A DNA stretch of 64,000 nucleotides from Clavibacter capsici (GTDB lineage Bacteria > Actinomycetota > Actinomycetes > Actinomycetales > Microbacteriaceae), in assembly GCF_001280205.1 (NCBI RefSeq), contig NZ_CP012573.1:2356001-2420000 (forward strand). Reading direction: 5' to 3'. This document shows, piece after piece, positions 12,525 to 21,436 of the stretch (positions within the stretch are counted from its first letter, which is position 1; each line of letters starts with the position of its first letter). The position numbers and the translations under genes are program-made. The notes under the pieces are model-generated. The model saw only the letters and a list, made by a program, of their open reading frames with translations, had not been told where the DNA came from and made no database searches.

Positions 12525-13112
12525 TCAGGACGCGGCGGTGTGGAACCGGAGCTGCGCCGCGATGAGCCCGTCGGAGGCGATCATCTCGATCGCGTCGGCC
12601 GCGTCCTCGAGCACGTTCGGCAGCACCTGCCGCTCGGTGGAGGAGAAGGGCTTGAGCACGAAGTCGGCGGCGTCCTGGCGGCCGGGCGGGCGGCCGATGC
12701 CGATGCGGACGCGCGTGAAGTCGCCCGTGCCGGCGGAGGAGATGATGTCGCGGATCCCGTTGTGGCCGCCGTGCCCGCCGCCCTGCTTGAGCTTCATGGC
12801 GTCGAAGGGGATGTCGAGCTCGTCGTGCGCGACCACGAGCTGCGACGCGTCGAGCGAGAAGTACTTGAGGAGGTTCGCGACCGGCCCGCCGGACAGGTTC
12901 ATGAACGAGCTCGGCTTCGCGAGGATGAGCTTCGGTCCGCCCGGCACCGCGCGGCCCTCCGCGACCTGCGCGTTGGCGCGGTGCGAGCGGAACGAGGCGC
13001 GCATCCGGTCGGCGAGCACGTCGAGCGCCATCTGGCCGACGTTGTGGCGCGTGCCCGCGTACTGCGGTCCGGGGTTGCCGAGGCCGACCACGAGCAGGGT
13101 CCGGTCGTCCAC
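12525..13112 (-). CDS. pth: Peptidyl-tRNA hydrolase
   Basis: 195 residues. Cleaves peptidyl-tRNA released from stalled ribosomes. The signature VVGLGNPGPQYAGTRHNVG includes catalytic His23; PSSFMNLSG, VVAHDELDIPFDAMKLKQGG and GGHGGHNGIRDI complete the active site and tRNA-binding loops. GTG start with GAGGAGAG at a good distance. It follows rplY in the same direction, an arrangement typical of actinobacteria, and precedes mfd by 65 bp. Confidence 0.95.
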   Translation of the reverse strand: MDDRTLLVVGLGNPGPQYAGTRHNVGQMALDVLADRMRASFRSHRANAQVAEGRAVPGGPKLILAKPSSFMNLSGGPVANLLKYFSLDASQLVVAHDELDIPFDAMKLKQGGGHGGHNGIRDIISSAGTGDFTRVRIGIGRPPGRQDAADFVLKPFSSTERQVLPNVLEDAADAIEMIASDGLIAAQLRFHTAAS

Positions 13113-13270
13113 GTGCGCTCTCCTCGGTAGGTCGATGGCATCCGGGGCGGATGCGCGGAGCCCGCCGGCCGCTGCCGGTGTCCCGGACGGCGGCCGACGG
13201 GCTCCGTGGTGCTGTCGTGCTGTCGTGCTGGTGCTGCCGGGGCAGCGGGCGACCGGGGGCCGCCGGGGTG

Positions 13271-13912
13271 CTACTTGTCGGCGTCGACGACCTCGTCGCC
13301 GGTGCCGCCCTCGCCGGTGACCTCGACGCCCTCGTCACCCTCGGCCGCCGCGTCCTCCGCGTCGGTCGTGAGGTCGAGCTGGGGCACCGAGACCGCGAGC
13401 ACGAGCGTCTCGGGGTCGGTGACGAGGTTCGCGCCGGCGGGCAGGGTGACCTGGCCGGCCGTGACCTGCGTGCCCTCCTCGAAGCCCTCGATGGAGACCA
13501 CGAAGGACTCGGGGATGTGGGTGGCCTCGACGTCGACCGTGATGGACGTGTTCTCGAGGTTGTGGATCGTGCCGGGGTAGGACTCGCCCTCGACGTGGAT
13601 CGGGACCTCGACCTCGACGCGCTCGCCGCGGCGGACGACGATGAGGTCGACGTGCTCGATGATCTGGCGCACGGGGTCCTTCTGGACGTCCTTCACCAGC
13701 GCGAGCTGGGGCGTGCCCTCGATGTCGAGCGTGATGATCTGGTTCGCCTTGCGGATGATGAGCATGAGCTCGTGGCCCGGCAGCGTGACGTGCTGCGGGT
13801 CGGTGCCGTGGCCGTAGATGACCGCGGGGATCTTGCCGATCGCGCGGATCTTGCGGGCCGCGCCCTTGCCGAACTGCGTGCGCAGCTCCGCGGTGAGGTT
13901 GTTGTCAACCAT
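13271..13912 (-). CDS. rplY: 50S ribosomal protein L25 (Ctc/TL5 form)
   Basis: 213 residues, the long two-domain form. The N-terminal L25 domain (about 5-95, RTQFGKGAARKIRAIGKIPA and QHVTLPGHEL) binds 5S rRNA; the C-terminal TL5 domain (about 100-185) ends in a very acidic tail (DAEDAAAEGDEGVEVTGEGG). The ATG follows AGGAGCGAC. First gene of the rplY-pth-mfd run. Confidence 0.94.
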   Translation of the reverse strand: MVDNNLTAELRTQFGKGAARKIRAIGKIPAVIYGHGTDPQHVTLPGHELMLIIRKANQIITLDIEGTPQLALVKDVQKDPVRQIIEHVDLIVVRRGERVEVEVPIHVEGESYPGTIHNLENTSITVDVEATHIPESFVVSIEGFEEGTQVTAGQVTLPAGANLVTDPETLVLAVSVPQLDLTTDAEDAAAEGDEGVEVTGEGGTGDEVVDADK

Positions 13913-14081
13913 GGTGTCGCTCCTAGTGCGGCCCGTGAGGGCTCGCGTCGTGTGCCTGTCGTCTGCTCGAACGCTTGCGCGTGAGGAATGAGGTGCGAGC
14001 CCCGTCCACCGCGTCGATAACGGATCGCCGCCGCGCTCGCGCGCCGCCGTGCGATCCCTCGCCGAAGTTCAACCCCCGATG

Positions 14082-16058
14082 CTACCGGACGGACGGGTCC
14101 CCGGTCGACGCGTCGGCGGGAGCGGGCGCCGGGGATCCCGGTGCGGGCGGCGTGGACTGCCCGACCCGGAGGCGGAGGCCGTCGTGCACGCCGTCGACGA
14201 CGTCCTCGAACGCGACCGGCGTGCCGAGCGTGGCCGAGACGTAGACGCTGACGACCGTGGCGAGCGAGAGGAACGCGTCGTCCACCGTGACCCCCGCGGG
14301 GCGACCGGTGCGGAGGGCGTCCGCGATGTCGTCGTACTGGCGGTAGTGGCCCTCGAGGTACGTGTTGTCGAGGCGCGGCGAGCGCGGCAGCTCGGCCGCG
14401 TGCATCTCGAGCTCCGCGTCGTTGCGCACGTCCGCCTGCGCGGGCACGCCCGACTCGGGCGCCGCGTGGAAGTAGGTGAGGGATCCGGCCTCGATGACCG
14501 CGGATCCGCGCGTGCCCTGCACCTGCACGCGGGTGTCGAGGCCCGGGTAGCCGGCGGTGGTCGCCTGCATGGTGGCGAGCGCGCCGGAGGCGAACCGGAT
14601 CACGGCGACCGCGACGTCCTCCACCTCGATGCCGTCGTGCGCGAGCAGCGCCGTCTGCGCGTAGACCTCGACGGGACGGCCCAGGTAGGAGACGAGCAGG
14701 TCGAGCGTGTGCACGCCCTGGTTCATGAGGGCGCCGCCGCCGTCGAGGTCCCACGTCCCGCGCCAGTGGCCCGAGTCGTAGAAGCCCTGGCTGCGCCACC
14801 ACGGCGCGCTCGCGACCGCGGAGGTCACGCGCCCGAGGCGGCCCGAGCGGACGGCCCGGTCGACGACGACGCTCGACGGGTTGAAGCGGTGCTGGCTGAT
14901 GACGGTCGAGAGGATCCCCCGCTCGGCGGCCTCGCGCGCGAGCTCGGCGATGCGGCGGCCGCGTGCCAGGTCGACGTCGAGCGGCTTCTCGATCACCACG
15001 TGGAGGCCGGCGGCGAGCGCCTCCTCGGCGAGGCCGATGTGCAGGCCGCTCGGGGTGCAGATGACGACGAGCTCGGCGGCGTCGGCCCGGATCATGTCGC
15101 CGAGGTGCGCGAAGACGCGCGGACGGTCGGCGCGCAGCTCGTCGACGACCACGTCGGCGAGCTCCTCGGCGGTGGCGGACGAGACGTCGACGAGCGCGGC
15201 GACGCGGAACTCGGGGTGCTCGGCGAGGACGCGCGCGTGGTGCGTGCCGATGACGCCGCAGCCGACGATCGCCACGCGGATGGGCTCGTGGACGGCGGCA
15301 GCCGGGGCGCCCGCGCCCGCCGTCGCGACGACCGGCTCGGCGTCGGCGTCGGCGTGCGGCACGTCGTCGTCGGACCGCGCCTCACGGACGAGCTCGGGGA
15401 CGTCCGCCTCGGGCACCGCCTCGGCGGGCTCCGTCGCCGTGGCGGGCGCGTCGTCGACGCGTCCAGGCGACGCCGTGCGCCCGCCGGGGAGCAGCTCGCG
15501 GACGGCGGCGTCGGCGAGCGCCACCGGGTCGTCGGCGATGTCCAGCGTGATCCCCTGCTCGTCGTCGCCGAGCGGCTCGAGCGTGCGCAGCTGCGAGGCG
15601 AGGAGGCTCGACGGCATGAAGTGGCCCTCCCGTCCGCCGAGCCGCTCGGCGAGGAGCTCGTGGTCGCCGGCGAGGTGCACGAAGACCGCGTCGGGCGCGG
15701 CCGCGCGGAGGATGTCGCGGTAGGAGCGCTTCAGCGCGCTGCACGCGACGACGGGTCCGCCCTGGGGACGGCCGGCGAGCGCGCGGCCCACCTCCTCGAG
15801 CCACGGGCGGCGGTCGTCGTCGTCGAGGGCGTGGCCCTCGGCCATCTTGCGGCGGTTGGCCTCGGTATGCAGGTCGTCGCCGTCGAGGAAGGGGACGCCG
15901 GCGTCCTGGGCGAGGAGCTCGCCCACGGTCGACTTCCCGGATCCGGAGACCCCCATCACGATCACGGGCGGGAACGGGCGGACGGCGTCGATGCGGATCA
16001 CTCCCTGCGGTTCGGTGAGGAACTCGTGCGGCGCGACCGTGTGGGTGCGCTCGTCCAT
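14082..16058 (-). CDS. Gluconokinase fused to Gfo/Idh/MocA oxidoreductase
   Basis: 658 residues in one uninterrupted frame. Residues about 30-190 are a GntK-type gluconate kinase: Walker A at 36-44 (GVSGSGKST), FLDGDDLHTEANRRKM, the CSALKRSYRD motif and LAGDHELLAERL. An Ala/Asp/Glu-rich linker follows (about 191-258). From about 259 a Gfo/Idh/MocA dehydrogenase begins with Rossmann motif VAIVGCGVIGTHHA, the EKPLD catalytic-lysine motif and DGGGALMNQGVHTLDLL. The kinase half would make 6-phosphogluconate, the substrate of the divergent gnd. The substrate of the dehydrogenase half is unknown. The ATG start is uncertain because TAGGAT overlaps it; a GTG at 16001 is possible. Confidence 0.85.
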   Translation of the reverse strand: MDERTHTVAPHEFLTEPQGVIRIDAVRPFPPVIVMGVSGSGKSTVGELLAQDAGVPFLDGDDLHTEANRRKMAEGHALDDDDRRPWLEEVGRALAGRPQGGPVVACSALKRSYRDILRAAAPDAVFVHLAGDHELLAERLGGREGHFMPSSLLASQLRTLEPLGDDEQGITLDIADDPVALADAAVRELLPGGRTASPGRVDDAPATATEPAEAVPEADVPELVREARSDDDVPHADADAEPVVATAGAGAPAAAVHEPIRVAIVGCGVIGTHHARVLAEHPEFRVAALVDVSSATAEELADVVVDELRADRPRVFAHLGDMIRADAAELVVICTPSGLHIGLAEEALAAGLHVVIEKPLDVDLARGRRIAELAREAAERGILSTVISQHRFNPSSVVVDRAVRSGRLGRVTSAVASAPWWRSQGFYDSGHWRGTWDLDGGGALMNQGVHTLDLLVSYLGRPVEVYAQTALLAHDGIEVEDVAVAVIRFASGALATMQATTAGYPGLDTRVQVQGTRGSAVIEAGSLTYFHAAPESGVPAQADVRNDAELEMHAAELPRSPRLDNTYLEGHYRQYDDIADALRTGRPAGVTVDDAFLSLATVVSVYVSATLGTPVAFEDVVDGVHDGLRLRVGQSTPPAPGSPAPAPADASTGDPSVR

Positions 16059-16106
16059 CCTACGAGACCGCCCCTGGGGCCCCGCCGACGCTCGGGGGCC
16101 CGCGAG

Positions 16107-16112
16107 TAGCCT
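16107..16112 (+). promoter_or_regulatory. Probable -10 of gnd
   Basis: TAGCCT, 29 nt before the gnd ATG, followed by AAGGAGG as a strong ribosome binding site. It lies in the 83-bp divergent region shared with the gluconokinase fusion gene. Confidence 0.5.
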
Positions 16113-16141
16113 GAGGACGACTGTCGACAAGGAGGCATCAG

Positions 16142-17596
16142 ATGTCAGATGACCAGCAGGGCACGGCGAACATCGGGGTGGTGGGGCTCGCGGTGATGGG
16201 CTCGAACCTCGCCCGCAACCTCGCCAGCCGCGAGGGCAACACGGTCGCGGTGTACAACCGCACCACGCAGAAGACCACCGACCTCATCGAGGAGCACCCC
16301 GAGGCCGGCTTCGTCGCCGCCACCACGATCGAGGAGTTCGCGGCATCGCTGCAGCGCCCCCGCACGGCGATCATCATGGTGAAGGCCGGGCGCGGCACGG
16401 ACGCGGTCATCGAGCAGCTGACCGAGGCGTTCGAGGAGGGCGACATCATCGTCGACGGCGGCAACGCGCTGTTCACCGACACGATCCGCCGCGAGAAGGA
16501 GGTCCGCGCGAAGGGCCTCCACTTCGTCGGCGCCGGCATCTCCGGCGGCGAGGAGGGCGCGCTCAAGGGCCCGAGCATCATGCCCGGCGGCACCGCCGAG
16601 GCCTACGAGACCCTCGGCCCGATCCTCGAGTCGATCGCGGCGGTCGCGGAGGGCAAGCCCTGCGTGACCCACATCGGCACCGACGGCGCCGGCCACTTCG
16701 TGAAGATGATCCACAACGGCATCGAGTACGCCGACATGCAGCTCATCGCCGAGTCCTTCGACCTCCTCCGCCGCGTGGGCGGCCACGAGCCGGCCGCCAT
16801 CGCGGACGTGTTCGAGGAGTGGAACGGGGGCGACCTCGAGTCGTACCTCATCGAGATCACGGCCGAGGTGCTCCGCCAGACGGACGCGTCGACCGGGAAG
16901 CCCCTCGTCGACGTGATCGTCGACCAGGCCGGGTCCAAGGGCACGGGCGTCTGGACGGTGCAGAACGCGGTCGGCCTCGGCGTGCCGGTGGGCGGGATCG
17001 CGGAGGCCGTGTTCGCGCGCGCCGTGTCCTCCAAGCCCGAGCAGCGGAAGGCCGTGCAGGCCACCATCACGAGCCGTCCCGAGATCCAGTCCGGCGGCGA
17101 CACCTTCGAGGACGACGTGCGGGCCGCGCTCTACGCGAGCAAGGTCGTCGCCTACGCGCAGGGCTTCGACGCGATCATCGCGGGCGCGAAGGAGTACGGC
17201 TGGGACATCGACAAGGGCAAGGTCGCGGAGATCTGGCGCGGCGGCTGCATCATCCGCGCCCAGTTCCTCAACCGCATCGTCGAGGCGTACGAGAAGGACT
17301 CCGGCCTCGCGACGCTCCTCGAGGACCCGTACTTCGCCAAGGCCGTCGCCGACGGCGAGCAGGCCTGGCGCCGGGTCGTCTCGGTCGCCGCGCTGTCGGG
17401 GATCCCGGTGCCCGGCTTCGCGTCGGCGCTGAGCTACTACGACTCGCTCGCCTCCGAGCGCCTGCCCGCCGCCCTCGTGCAGGGGCAGCGCGACTTCTTC
17501 GGCGCGCACACGTACCACCGCACCGACAAGGAGGGCACCTTCCACACGCTGTGGTCGGGCGACCGCTCCGAGGTCGAGGCGGAGGACACGCACTAG
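16142..17596 (+). CDS. gnd: 6-phosphogluconate dehydrogenase (decarboxylating)
   Basis: 484 residues, the long NADP form. Oxidises and decarboxylates 6-phosphogluconate to ribulose 5-phosphate. NADP-binding VVGLAVMGSNLARNLA at the N-terminus, then IVDGGNALFTDT, the catalytic GAGISGGEEGALKGPSIMPGG region, HFVKMIHNGIEYADMQLI and DQAGSKGTGVWT are all present. The ATG follows AAGGAGG. Divergent from the gluconokinase fusion gene, whose kinase product it would consume; a perfect hairpin terminator follows the stop. Confidence 0.97.
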   Translation: MSDDQQGTANIGVVGLAVMGSNLARNLASREGNTVAVYNRTTQKTTDLIEEHPEAGFVAATTIEEFAASLQRPRTAIIMVKAGRGTDAVIEQLTEAFEEGDIIVDGGNALFTDTIRREKEVRAKGLHFVGAGISGGEEGALKGPSIMPGGTAEAYETLGPILESIAAVAEGKPCVTHIGTDGAGHFVKMIHNGIEYADMQLIAESFDLLRRVGGHEPAAIADVFEEWNGGDLESYLIEITAEVLRQTDASTGKPLVDVIVDQAGSKGTGVWTVQNAVGLGVPVGGIAEAVFARAVSSKPEQRKAVQATITSRPEIQSGGDTFEDDVRAALYASKVVAYAQGFDAIIAGAKEYGWDIDKGKVAEIWRGGCIIRAQFLNRIVEAYEKDSGLATLLEDPYFAKAVADGEQAWRRVVSVAALSGIPVPGFASALSYYDSLASERLPAALVQGQRDFFGAHTYHRTDKEGTFHTLWSGDRSEVEAEDTH

Positions 17597-17619
17597 CGGC
17601 ACCGCCCGTCGCACGACGC

Positions 17620-17648
17620 GAGCCCGCCGGTCGAGGACCGGCGGGCTC
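17620..17648. terminator. Bidirectional hairpin between gnd and the convergent secreted-protein gene
   Basis: Perfect 13-bp arms (GAGCCCGCCGGTC) with a 3-nt GAG loop, placed between two convergent genes. No T-run on either side. Confidence 0.78.
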
Positions 17649-17665
17649 GTCCCGTCTCGGGGCGC

Positions 17666-18100
17666 TCACCTGTGCCAGAAGGAGATCCCCGCGGCGCCGC
17701 CCGGGTACCTGGCGTCGTACTTCGACGTGTACCTGTAGATCAGGTTGACGTCCATGTCGCGGCAGATGTCGACCTCGTCGTCCTCGCCGATCCGGGCTCC
17801 GAACGTCTCGCAGTCCACCATGATGAACGTCCTGCGGGCGCTCGATCCCGCGTAGGCGGAGCCGTAGTGGTCCCGCATGAAGTCGATCTTCTTCGAGCAG
17901 GTCTCGTTGTTGTGGTCGTCCTTGTAGATCATCGCCACGAGGCCCGTGCCGTAGAGGTCGCCACGGGTCGAGGAGTTGAAGACGCCGCACACGCGGTAGC
18001 CCGAGAGCGCGTGCGCAGCGGGTGCCGGACCCATCACCGCGCCCGTCACCCCCAGCACCAGCGCCAGCAGCGCGGCCGACATGAGTGAAGCCCGACGCAT
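17666..18100 (-). CDS. Small secreted protein with four cysteines, unknown function
   Basis: 144 residues. A clear signal peptide (basic start, hydrophobic core about 8-25, APAAHA cleavage region) releases a mature domain of about 113 residues. It contains four Cys (VCGVF, ETCSK, VDCET, DICRD) that could form two disulfides, and is rich in Tyr, Asp and Asn, unlike the Ala-rich neighbours. I recognise no family. The ATG at 18100 is preceded by AAGAGCGAG; an ATG at 18130 is possible but has a weaker site. Base use in the mature part looks less GC-extreme than its surroundings, hinting at an accessory origin. Exported location is confident, role unknown. Confidence 0.72.
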   Translation of the reverse strand: MRRASLMSAALLALVLGVTGAVMGPAPAAHALSGYRVCGVFNSSTRGDLYGTGLVAMIYKDDHNNETCSKKIDFMRDHYGSAYAGSSARRTFIMVDCETFGARIGEDDEVDICRDMDVNLIYRYTSKYDARYPGGAAGISFWHR

Positions 18101-18281
18101 GATCTCGCTCTTCACACGAATCCTTTCCATCGTCGTCGAAGAGGGGCCGCGGACCGGTCGCCGCGGTCGCCGGAAGCGTAGGCAGGCCCGGGTGGCCCGC
18201 GGGCCGACCCTGCACACGCGCCCGTCGGCAGGGGCGCGGCTCGGCTCGGCTCGGCGACGGGCCTCTGTCACACTGGAGCGG

Positions 18282-18656
18282 ATGGACGACGACGAGCACC
18301 CGGAGCTCGCGGGCTACGAGCCGCACCGCCCGCGGAGCCTGCGCAGCAAGCGCACGCTGCTCGTGATGCGCGTCGTCGTCGTGGTCGGGATCGTGAGCCT
18401 GCTGCTCCCCGGCCTCGTCACCATGGTGCGCGTCGGCGCGAGCACGGCCGACATGGCCTGCGCCGACTTCGTGCGGTTCGAGCGGCCGGACTCCCCCTCC
18501 TACGAGGTGCGGTTCCAGCTCTTCGGGCCCGGCGTCGTGGGCTACGAGTGCTACACGCAGCACGCCTTCGGCGGCGACGAGCACATCGTCTCGCTCGGCC
18601 TCATCCCCTCGGGGCGCGTGGCGCGCGAGGTCGTGGAGCGGAACTCCCGGGACTGA
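18282..18656 (+). CDS. Small single-pass membrane protein, unknown
   Basis: 124 residues. An acidic-then-basic cytoplasmic segment (1-28), one membrane helix (about 31-52, VMRVVVVVGIVSLLLPGLV) and an outside domain with two cysteines (MACADF and YECYTQ). No family recognised. The ATG follows GGAGCGG; a longer frame upstream runs through the divergent secreted gene and is not used. Starts 181 bp from the divergent secreted-protein gene. Confidence 0.65.
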   Translation: MDDDEHPELAGYEPHRPRSLRSKRTLLVMRVVVVVGIVSLLLPGLVTMVRVGASTADMACADFVRFERPDSPSYEVRFQLFGPGVVGYECYTQHAFGGDEHIVSLGLIPSGRVAREVVERNSRD

Positions 18657-18663
18657 CCCGCGA

Positions 18664-18681
18664 GCCGCCCGCGACGGCGGC
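18664..18681. terminator. Short hairpin between convergent genes
   Basis: GCCGCC-N6-GGCGGC lies in the 45-bp gap between the small membrane gene and the end of prs. Short stem, so only a weak candidate terminator. Confidence 0.35.
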
Positions 18682-18701
18682 CCGCGCTCGTGCGCTCGGG
18701 C

Positions 18702-19679
18702 CTAGGCCGCGCCGTCGAACATGCTGGTGACGGATCCGTCGTCGAAGACCTCGTGGATCGCGCGCGCCAGCAGCGGCGCGATGGGCAGCACCGTGAGCTT
18801 GTCCCAGCGCTTCTCCTCGGGGATCGGCAGCGAGTCCGTGACGACGACCGAGTCGATGTGCGGGCTGTCGAGGATCTGCGTGGCCGGGTCGGAGAAGACC
18901 GCGTGCGTCGCCGCGACCACGACGCCCGTGGCGCCGTTCTTCTTCAGCGCCTCGGCGGCGGAGACGATGGTGCGGCCGGTGTCGATGAGGTCGTCCACCA
19001 GGAGGCACACGCGACCGGAGACGTCGCCGACGATCTCGTGCACGGTGACCTGGTTGTGCACCTTCGGGTCGCGGCGCTTGTGGATGATGGCGAGCGGGGC
19101 GCCGAGCTTGTCGCTCCAGATGTCGGCGACGCGGACGCGGCCCATGTCGGGCGAGACGACCGTGAGGGTCGAGGAGTCGAGCACCGAGCGCATGTGCTCG
19201 AGGAGCACCGGCATCGCGAAGAGGTGGTCGACGGGGCCGTCGAAGAAGCCCTGGATCTGCGCGGCGTGCAGGTCGACCGACATGATGCGGTCGGCGCCCG
19301 CGGCCTTGAAGAGGTCGGCGACGAGGCGGGCGGAGATCGGCTCGCGGCCGCGGCCCTTCTTGTCCTGCCGGGCGTAGGGGTAGAACGGCGCGACCACGGT
19401 GATCCGCTTGGCCGAGGCCCGCTTCATCGCGTCGACCATGATGAGCTGCTCCATGAGCCACTCGTTGATGGGCGCCGAGTGCGACTGGATGACGAACGCG
19501 TCGCTGCCGCGGACGCTCTCGTCGTAGCGGATGTAGAGCTCGCCGTTGGCGAAGGTCCGCGCGTCGGTGTGCACGAGGGTCGTCTCGAGCTCCTGGGCGA
19601 TCTGCTCGGCGAGCTCGGGGTGCGCGCGGCCCGTGACGATCACGAGGCGCTTCTCTCCGGCGGTCTTGATTGCGGACAC
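18702..19679 (-). CDS. prs: Ribose-phosphate pyrophosphokinase (PRPP synthetase)
   Basis: 325 residues. Makes PRPP from ribose 5-phosphate and ATP for nucleotide, His and Trp synthesis. Motifs: FANGELYIRYDESVRG, the flexible loop PFYPYARQDKKGRGREPIS, the divalent-metal site SVDLHAAQIQGFFD, and the PRPP-binding loop LLVDDLIDTGRTI. GTG start (19679). It begins 14 bp after the glmU stop and is very likely in the same operon; coupling of PRPP and UDP-GlcNAc supply genes is common in actinobacteria. Confidence 0.96.
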   Translation of the reverse strand: MSAIKTAGEKRLVIVTGRAHPELAEQIAQELETTLVHTDARTFANGELYIRYDESVRGSDAFVIQSHSAPINEWLMEQLIMVDAMKRASAKRITVVAPFYPYARQDKKGRGREPISARLVADLFKAAGADRIMSVDLHAAQIQGFFDGPVDHLFAMPVLLEHMRSVLDSSTLTVVSPDMGRVRVADIWSDKLGAPLAIIHKRRDPKVHNQVTVHEIVGDVSGRVCLLVDDLIDTGRTIVSAAEALKKNGATGVVVAATHAVFSDPATQILDSPHIDSVVVTDSLPIPEEKRWDKLTVLPIAPLLARAIHEVFDDGSVTSMFDGAA

Positions 19680-19693
19680 GGGACTCCGTCTCG

Positions 19694-21238
19694 TCAGTGC
19701 TGCTCGGTGTGCTCGGTCCCGGACGGCGCGTCCTGGTGCCCGTCGGCTGCCTCGACGGCGGCCCGGGCCTCGGGGGTGCCCGGTCGCTTCGCCTCGGTCC
19801 AGCCGACCATGTTGCGTTGCGGCGCCACCGAGATGCCGAGTGCGCCGGGCGGGACGTCCTTGCGGATGACGGCACCGGCACCCGTGTAGGAGCCGGTACC
19901 GATCCTAACGGGTGCGACGAAGACGTTCCGCGAGCCGACGTGGACGTGGTCGCCCACCTCGGTGCGGTGCTTGGCGACGCCATCGTAGTTCGCGAAGATC
20001 GCTCCCGCGCCGATGTTGGAGTGCTCGCCGATGGTGGCGTCGCCCACGTAGCTGAGGTGCGGGACCTTGCTGCCCGCGCCGATCTCCGCGTTCTTCGTCT
20101 CGACGTAGGCGCCGATCTTGCCGCCCTCGCCGAGACGCGTGCCGGGGCGGAGGTAGGAGAACGGTCCGACCGTGGCGCGGGCGCCGATGACGGCGAGCTC
20201 CGCGTCGGTGCGGCGGACGACCGCGTCCTCGCCCACCTCGGTGTCGCGGAGGGTCGTGTCGGGGCCGACGGTCGCGCCGGCGGCGACCGTGGAGGCGCCG
20301 AGGATCTGGGTGCCCGGGAGGATCGTGACGTCGGCGGCCAGCGTGGCCTTGACGTCGATCCACGTGGTGCCCGGGTCCTGGATCGTCACGCCCGCGAGCT
20401 GCCAGCGGCGGATGAGGCGCGCGTTCAGCTCGGTGGCGGCGGCCGTGAGCTGCACGCGGTCGTTGATGCCGGCGACGAGCCAGCTGTCGCGCACGGGCAG
20501 GCCCTCGATGGAACCGCCCGCGCGGCGGATCACGTCGGCCGCGTCGGTGAGGTACTTCTCGCGCTGCGCGTTCTCGGTGCCGATGGCGCCGAGGGTCTGG
20601 CGGAGCGCCTCGGCGTCGAAGACGTAGACGCCGGCGTTCACCTCGTCGATGCGGAGCTGCTCGCCCGTGGCGTCCTTCTGCTCGACGATGGCCTCGAACG
20701 CGCCGTCCTGGCCGCGGATGATGCGGCCGTTGCCGGTCGGGTCCTGGAGCCGGGCGGTGAGGAGCGTGAGGTCGTTGCGCGCCTGGCGGTGCGCGGAGAC
20801 GAGCGAGCGCAGGGTCGCCGCGTCGAGCAGGGGCACGTCGCCGGAGAGCACGACGACCTGGCCGGTGAAGCCCTCGGGCAGCGCCGTGATGCCGACCTCG
20901 ACCGCGCGGCCGGTGCCGGGGATCTCGTCCTGGTCGACCACGAGGGCGTCGGGCGAGAGGGCGCGGACGGCCTCGACCACCTGGTCGCGCTCGTGCCGCA
21001 CGACCGTCACGATGTGGCGGGCGCCGAGCTCCTCCGCCGTCGCGAGCACGTGGCCGACGAGCGGCAGGCCCGCGAGCGGGTGCAGGACCTTGGGGAGGCG
21101 CGAGCGCATGCGGGTGCCCTGGCCGGCGGCGAGGATCACGACGGCGATCGACGGGCTGCGCGGCTCGCCGTCGACGTCGAGCTCGCCCGTCACGATGGGG
21201 ATCTCGCGGGTCCTCGGCGTGCTGTCTGACTCGGTCAT
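19694..21238 (-). CDS. glmU: Bifunctional UDP-GlcNAc pyrophosphorylase / glucosamine-1-phosphate acetyltransferase
   Basis: 514 residues. Last two steps to UDP-GlcNAc for peptidoglycan. The N-terminal pyrophosphorylase has LAAGQGTRMRSRLPKVLHPLAG (about 37-58) and GTGRAVE; the C-terminal left-handed beta-helix shows hexapeptide repeats and the acetyl-CoA region (SYVGDATIGEHSNIGAG). A hydrophilic leader of about 30 residues and a charged C-terminal tail are extra to the core, as in other actinobacteria. The ATG follows CAGGAGATC. A tRNA-Gln lies 51 bp upstream on the same strand. Confidence 0.96.
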   Translation of the reverse strand: MTESDSTPRTREIPIVTGELDVDGEPRSPSIAVVILAAGQGTRMRSRLPKVLHPLAGLPLVGHVLATAEELGARHIVTVVRHERDQVVEAVRALSPDALVVDQDEIPGTGRAVEVGITALPEGFTGQVVVLSGDVPLLDAATLRSLVSAHRQARNDLTLLTARLQDPTGNGRIIRGQDGAFEAIVEQKDATGEQLRIDEVNAGVYVFDAEALRQTLGAIGTENAQREKYLTDAADVIRRAGGSIEGLPVRDSWLVAGINDRVQLTAAATELNARLIRRWQLAGVTIQDPGTTWIDVKATLAADVTILPGTQILGASTVAAGATVGPDTTLRDTEVGEDAVVRRTDAELAVIGARATVGPFSYLRPGTRLGEGGKIGAYVETKNAEIGAGSKVPHLSYVGDATIGEHSNIGAGAIFANYDGVAKHRTEVGDHVHVGSRNVFVAPVRIGTGSYTGAGAVIRKDVPPGALGISVAPQRNMVGWTEAKRPGTPEARAAVEAADGHQDAPSGTEHTEQH

Positions 21239-21289
21239 GGCGATCTCCTGATCTGCGTTGCGTCTCTCCGGCGCGGCCGGCGGGCGTCG

Positions 21290-21361
21290 CTCCGCCCCCA
21301 GGATTCGAACCTGGACCTCACAGCTCCAAAGGCTGAAGTGCTGCCGTTACACCAAGGCGGA
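21290..21361 (-). tRNA. tRNA-Gln (anticodon TTG)
   Basis: Minus strand. The 7-bp acceptor stem pairs TCCGCCT with GGGCGGA (one G-T), discriminator G. The D-arm carries GGTGTAACGGCAGCAC; the anticodon loop CTTTGGA reads TTG; the T-arm contains GGTTCGAATCC. 72 nt with the discriminator; CCA is not encoded. CAGACT about 30 nt upstream is a possible -10. It points into glmU and may be co-transcribed with glmU-prs. Confidence 0.95.
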
Positions 21362-21436
21362 CCGCTCACGGCCCGGCCGTGCGCAGGTCGAGTCTGCCAG
21401 AGGTGCCCGGGCCCGGAGACCGGGCGCGGCGGGCGG

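Noticed and set aside
9289-13320. A 1343-codon frame antisense to mfd and pth
   Set aside because: Low-complexity translation (Leu/Val/Arg/Asp/Glu) typical of the antisense of high-GC genes; mfd is unmistakable on the other strand.
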